Of a stretch of 64,000 bases of DNA, positions 61,697 to 64,000 are shown piece after piece (the stretch's first letter is position 1; every line of letters begins with the position of its first letter). The notes below the pieces were generated by a model, which was given only the letters and a program-made list of their open reading frames with translations, searched no databases and was not told where the DNA came from. Source of the stretch: Bordetella parapertussis (GTDB taxonomy: Bacteria > Pseudomonadota > Gammaproteobacteria > Burkholderiales > SG8-39). The translations under genes and the position numbers were made by a program. The stretch spans positions 62,001 through 126,000 of the forward strand of contig CAMAXP010000003.1 of the NCBI GenBank assembly GCA_945862265.1, in the 5' to 3' direction.

Positions 61697-63607
61697 ATGC
61701 GCCTGACCGAGCTCAAGAACCACGAGCGCGAGCTCCACTATTTCCAGTTGCGCATCGGCGCGGCCGGGGTTGCCGTGCTGATCGCGTTCGGCGTGCTGTT
61801 CGCCCGCTTCGCCTACCTCCAGGTCGTGCAGCGCGACTACTACCACACCAAGGCCGAGGACAACCGCATCTCGATCGTGCCCGTGGCACCCAACCGCGGC
61901 CTGATCCTCGACCGGAACGGGGTCGTGCTGGCACGCAACTATTCGGCCTACACGCTCGAGATCCAGACGGCGAAAGTCGCCGACGTCGAGCGCACGATCA
62001 CCGAGCTGTCGGAAGTCGTCGACATCCAGCCGAAGGACCGCAGCCGGTTCAGGAAGCTGCTGCTGGAAACGCGCAACGCCGAGAGCCTGCCGATCCGCAC
62101 GCGCCTCACCGACGAGGAGGTGGCGAAGTTCGCGGCCAACCGCTACCGCTTCCCGGGCGTCGAGATCAAGGCGCGGCTGTTCCGGCAGTACCCGTTCGGC
62201 GAGCTCGCCTCGCACGTGATCGGCTATATCGGCCGGATCAACCACAAGGACCAGGAAAAACTCGAGGAACTCGGCGTCGAGGCCAACTACCGGGGCACGG
62301 ACTTCGTCGGCAAATCCGGCATCGAGGGCAGCTACCAGAGCGAACTGCACGGCACCACCGGCATCGAGCAGGTGGAGATCGACGCCGGCGGCCGCGGCAT
62401 CCGCACGCTCTCGCGCACGCCCGCGCAGTCCGGCAACGACATCACGCTTGCGCTGGATATCAAGCTCCAGGAGATCGCCGAGAACGCCTTCGCCGGGCGC
62501 CGGGGCGCACTGGTGGCCATCGAGCCTGCCACGGGCGGCGTGCTTGCGCTGGTGTCCAAGCCCGGGTACGACCCCAACCTGTTCGTCGAAGGCATCGACC
62601 CGCAGAGCTGGGCCGAGCTGAACAACTCGCCCGACCGGCCGCTCAACAACCGCGCCATTGCCGGCCTCTACCCGCCCGGCTCGACGTTCAAGCCCTATCT
62701 CGCGCTCGCCGCGCTGGAAACCGGCAAGCGCAGGCCCTCGCAGTCGATCTTCGATCCGGGATTCTTCGACTTCGGCGGCCGGCGCTTTCGCGATGACAAG
62801 GTCGGTGGCCACGGCACCGTGGACATGTACAAGTCGATCGTCCACTCCTGCGACACGTACTACTACGTGCTGTCGAACGACATGGGCATCGACCTGATCG
62901 CGAGGTCGATAGCCCCGTTCGGCTTCGGCGCCCGCACCGGGATCGACCTGGAGGGCGAGTTGATGGGCGTGCTGCCCTCGCCCGAATGGAAGCAGCGGCG
63001 CTTCAAGAAGCCCGAGCAACAGAAGTGGTACGCAGGCGAGACCATCTCGATCGGCATCGGCCAGGGCTACAACGCCTACACCCCTTTACAGATGGCGCTC
63101 GCCATGGCGGCAATCGCCAACAACGGCGCGGTATTCAAGCCGCACCTGGCGAACCACATCGACAACCAGCGCACCAGCTCGCGCCGCTACCTCGAGCCCG
63201 AACTGCTGCGCAGGATCCCGTTCAAGGACGAGCACATCGAGTTCATCAAGCAGGCGATGGCCGGGGTCAACACCGAAGGCACCGGCACGCGCGCGTTCGC
63301 GGGCGCCCAGTACACGAGCGGCGGCAAGACCGGCACCGCCCAGGTGATCGCGATCAAGGCCAACGAGAAGTACATCGAGAAGAACGTCGCCGAGCGGCAT
63401 CGCGACCACTCGCTGTTCATCGCGTTTGCGCCGCTGGACAACCCCAAGATCGCGGTCGCGGTGATCGTGGAGAACGGCGGCTTCGGCGCCACGGCCGCCG
63501 CCCCGATCGCCCGCGCGGTGCTCGACTACTACCTGCTCGGCAAGATCCCCCAACCGGCGAAGAAGCCCCCCGCACCGGGTCCGGCGGACGAAGAGGAGGG
63601 CGACTGA
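61697..63607 (+). CDS. mrdA: Penicillin-binding protein 2 (elongation transpeptidase)
   Basis: A 636-residue class B PBP. One N-terminal membrane segment (VAVLIAFGVLFARFAYLQVV) is followed by the pedestal domain (NRGLILDRNGVVLARNYSAY) and the transpeptidase. The active-site Ser is in PPGSTFKPYLAL, the second motif is SCDTYYY, and the third is GGKTGTAQ. It crosslinks new peptidoglycan during elongation together with RodA, whose gene starts in the overlap TGATG. Confidence 0.96.
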   Translation: MRLTELKNHERELHYFQLRIGAAGVAVLIAFGVLFARFAYLQVVQRDYYHTKAEDNRISIVPVAPNRGLILDRNGVVLARNYSAYTLEIQTAKVADVERTITELSEVVDIQPKDRSRFRKLLLETRNAESLPIRTRLTDEEVAKFAANRYRFPGVEIKARLFRQYPFGELASHVIGYIGRINHKDQEKLEELGVEANYRGTDFVGKSGIEGSYQSELHGTTGIEQVEIDAGGRGIRTLSRTPAQSGNDITLALDIKLQEIAENAFAGRRGALVAIEPATGGVLALVSKPGYDPNLFVEGIDPQSWAELNNSPDRPLNNRAIAGLYPPGSTFKPYLALAALETGKRRPSQSIFDPGFFDFGGRRFRDDKVGGHGTVDMYKSIVHSCDTYYYVLSNDMGIDLIARSIAPFGFGARTGIDLEGELMGVLPSPEWKQRRFKKPEQQKWYAGETISIGIGQGYNAYTPLQMALAMAAIANNGAVFKPHLANHIDNQRTSSRRYLEPELLRRIPFKDEHIEFIKQAMAGVNTEGTGTRAFAGAQYTSGGKTGTAQVIAIKANEKYIEKNVAERHRDHSLFIAFAPLDNPKIAVAVIVENGGFGATAAAPIARAVLDYYLLGKIPQPAKKPPAPGPADEEEGD

Positions 63608-64000
63608 TGGCGCTCGACGCCCCCTTCCTGTCGCTGCGCAGGCTCGCCGGGCGGTTCACGGAGAGCATCGACGGGCCGCTGTTCACGCTGACCTCGATCC
63701 TCGTGGTGATGGGCCTCGCGACGCTCTACAGCGCGAGCTACGAATACCCGGCCCGCGTGACCGGGCAGCTGGTGAACCTGGCCGTCGCCTTCACCGCGAT
63801 GTGGATCTTCGCGAACCTCGCACCCCAGACGCTGATGCGCTTCGCCGTCCCGGCCTACTTCGCGGGCGTGCTGCTGCTGGTCGCCGTCGCCCTCTTTGGC
63901 GACATTGCCAACGGCGCGCGCCGCTGGCTGCACGTCGGGGTGACGCGCTTCCAGCCGTCCGAGATGATGAAGATCGCGATGCCGCTGATGCTCGCGTGGT
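63607..64000 (+). CDS. rodA: Rod shape-determining glycosyltransferase RodA (partial)
   Basis: The first 131 residues of a SEDS-family glycosyltransferase; the gene runs past the right edge. After a short cytoplasmic N-terminus come membrane segments (LTSILVVMGLATLYSAS, LVNLAVAFTAMWIFANLA, VLLLVAVALFGDIANGARRWL). GARRWLHVGVTRFQPSEMMKI is the conserved SEDS block. It polymerises lipid II with PBP2. The ATG overlaps the mrdA stop. Confidence 0.94.
   Translation, partial: MALDAPFLSLRRLAGRFTESIDGPLFTLTSILVVMGLATLYSASYEYPARVTGQLVNLAVAFTAMWIFANLAPQTLMRFAVPAYFAGVLLLVAVALFGDIANGARRWLHVGVTRFQPSEMMKIAMPLMLAW

Overview
The window is GC-rich, densely coded DNA that reads as a betaproteobacterial chromosome, most likely Burkholderiales or a close relative. 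The evidence is the number of Bug/TctC-type periplasmic receptors (seven intact, one decayed), the gshB-EIIA-ptsH-ptsI order, the metX-metW pair, the gatCAB cluster next to mreBCD-mrdA-rodA, and coxLMS-like molybdenum hydroxylases. No phage, transposase, CRISPR array or rRNA was seen. There is one tRNA (Arg, anticodon CCG).

Positions 1-16 kb are catabolic. A short cobalamin/siroheme-type chelatase and an AhpD-like protein come first. A sugar-type ABC importer (ATPase, two permeases, Tat-type binding protein) faces a GMC oxidoreductase-sulfatase-Bug operon across a promoter region with a perfect 12-bp palindrome. Next are a two-subunit aconitase X enzyme, a Bug receptor with a second, larger sulfatase, and a decayed Bug gene.

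Positions 15.4-32.1 kb are the most notable part: two divergent operons sharing an 81-bp promoter region with a 24-bp near-palindrome. The leftward operon encodes a three-subunit Mo-hydroxylase, a CoxG-like protein, a tiny ORF, a GntR/FCD regulator and a Bug receptor. The rightward operon encodes two NicC-type flavin monooxygenases, a NicF-like amidohydrolase, NicD, NicX, a second three-subunit Mo-hydroxylase and two Bug receptors. NicX, NicD and NicF form the lower nicotinate pathway (2,5-dihydroxypyridine to maleate). The doubled upper pathway suggests that two pyridine substrates, or a doubly substituted one, are funnelled into 2,5-dihydroxypyridine. No maleate isomerase (NicE) is visible here.

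Positions 32-47.8 kb mix catabolic and core genes: an internally deleted copy of a dienelactone hydrolase beside the intact gene, a histidine phosphatase, a Bug receptor, a NIPSNAP protein, tRNA-Arg, a cytochrome c5-like protein, gshB with a regulatory PTS, a UxaA/GarD-type dehydratase, and metXW behind a SAM-II-like riboswitch with a terminator. An enolase-superfamily enzyme, an FAD oxidoreductase, a Bug receptor and a divergent HutC-type GntR regulator follow.

Positions 47.8-50.7 kb hold a SulP-STAS-cyclic-nucleotide-domain transporter flanked by gene debris: enolase-superfamily fragments on both sides that share a 35-bp direct repeat, and a metW fragment. From 50.7 kb to the end the genes are housekeeping: ampG, four small membrane/stress proteins, xthA, pyrE, a DUF4124-like protein, gatBAC, then the rod-shape operon mreB-mreC-mreD-mrdA-rodA, whose last gene runs off the window.
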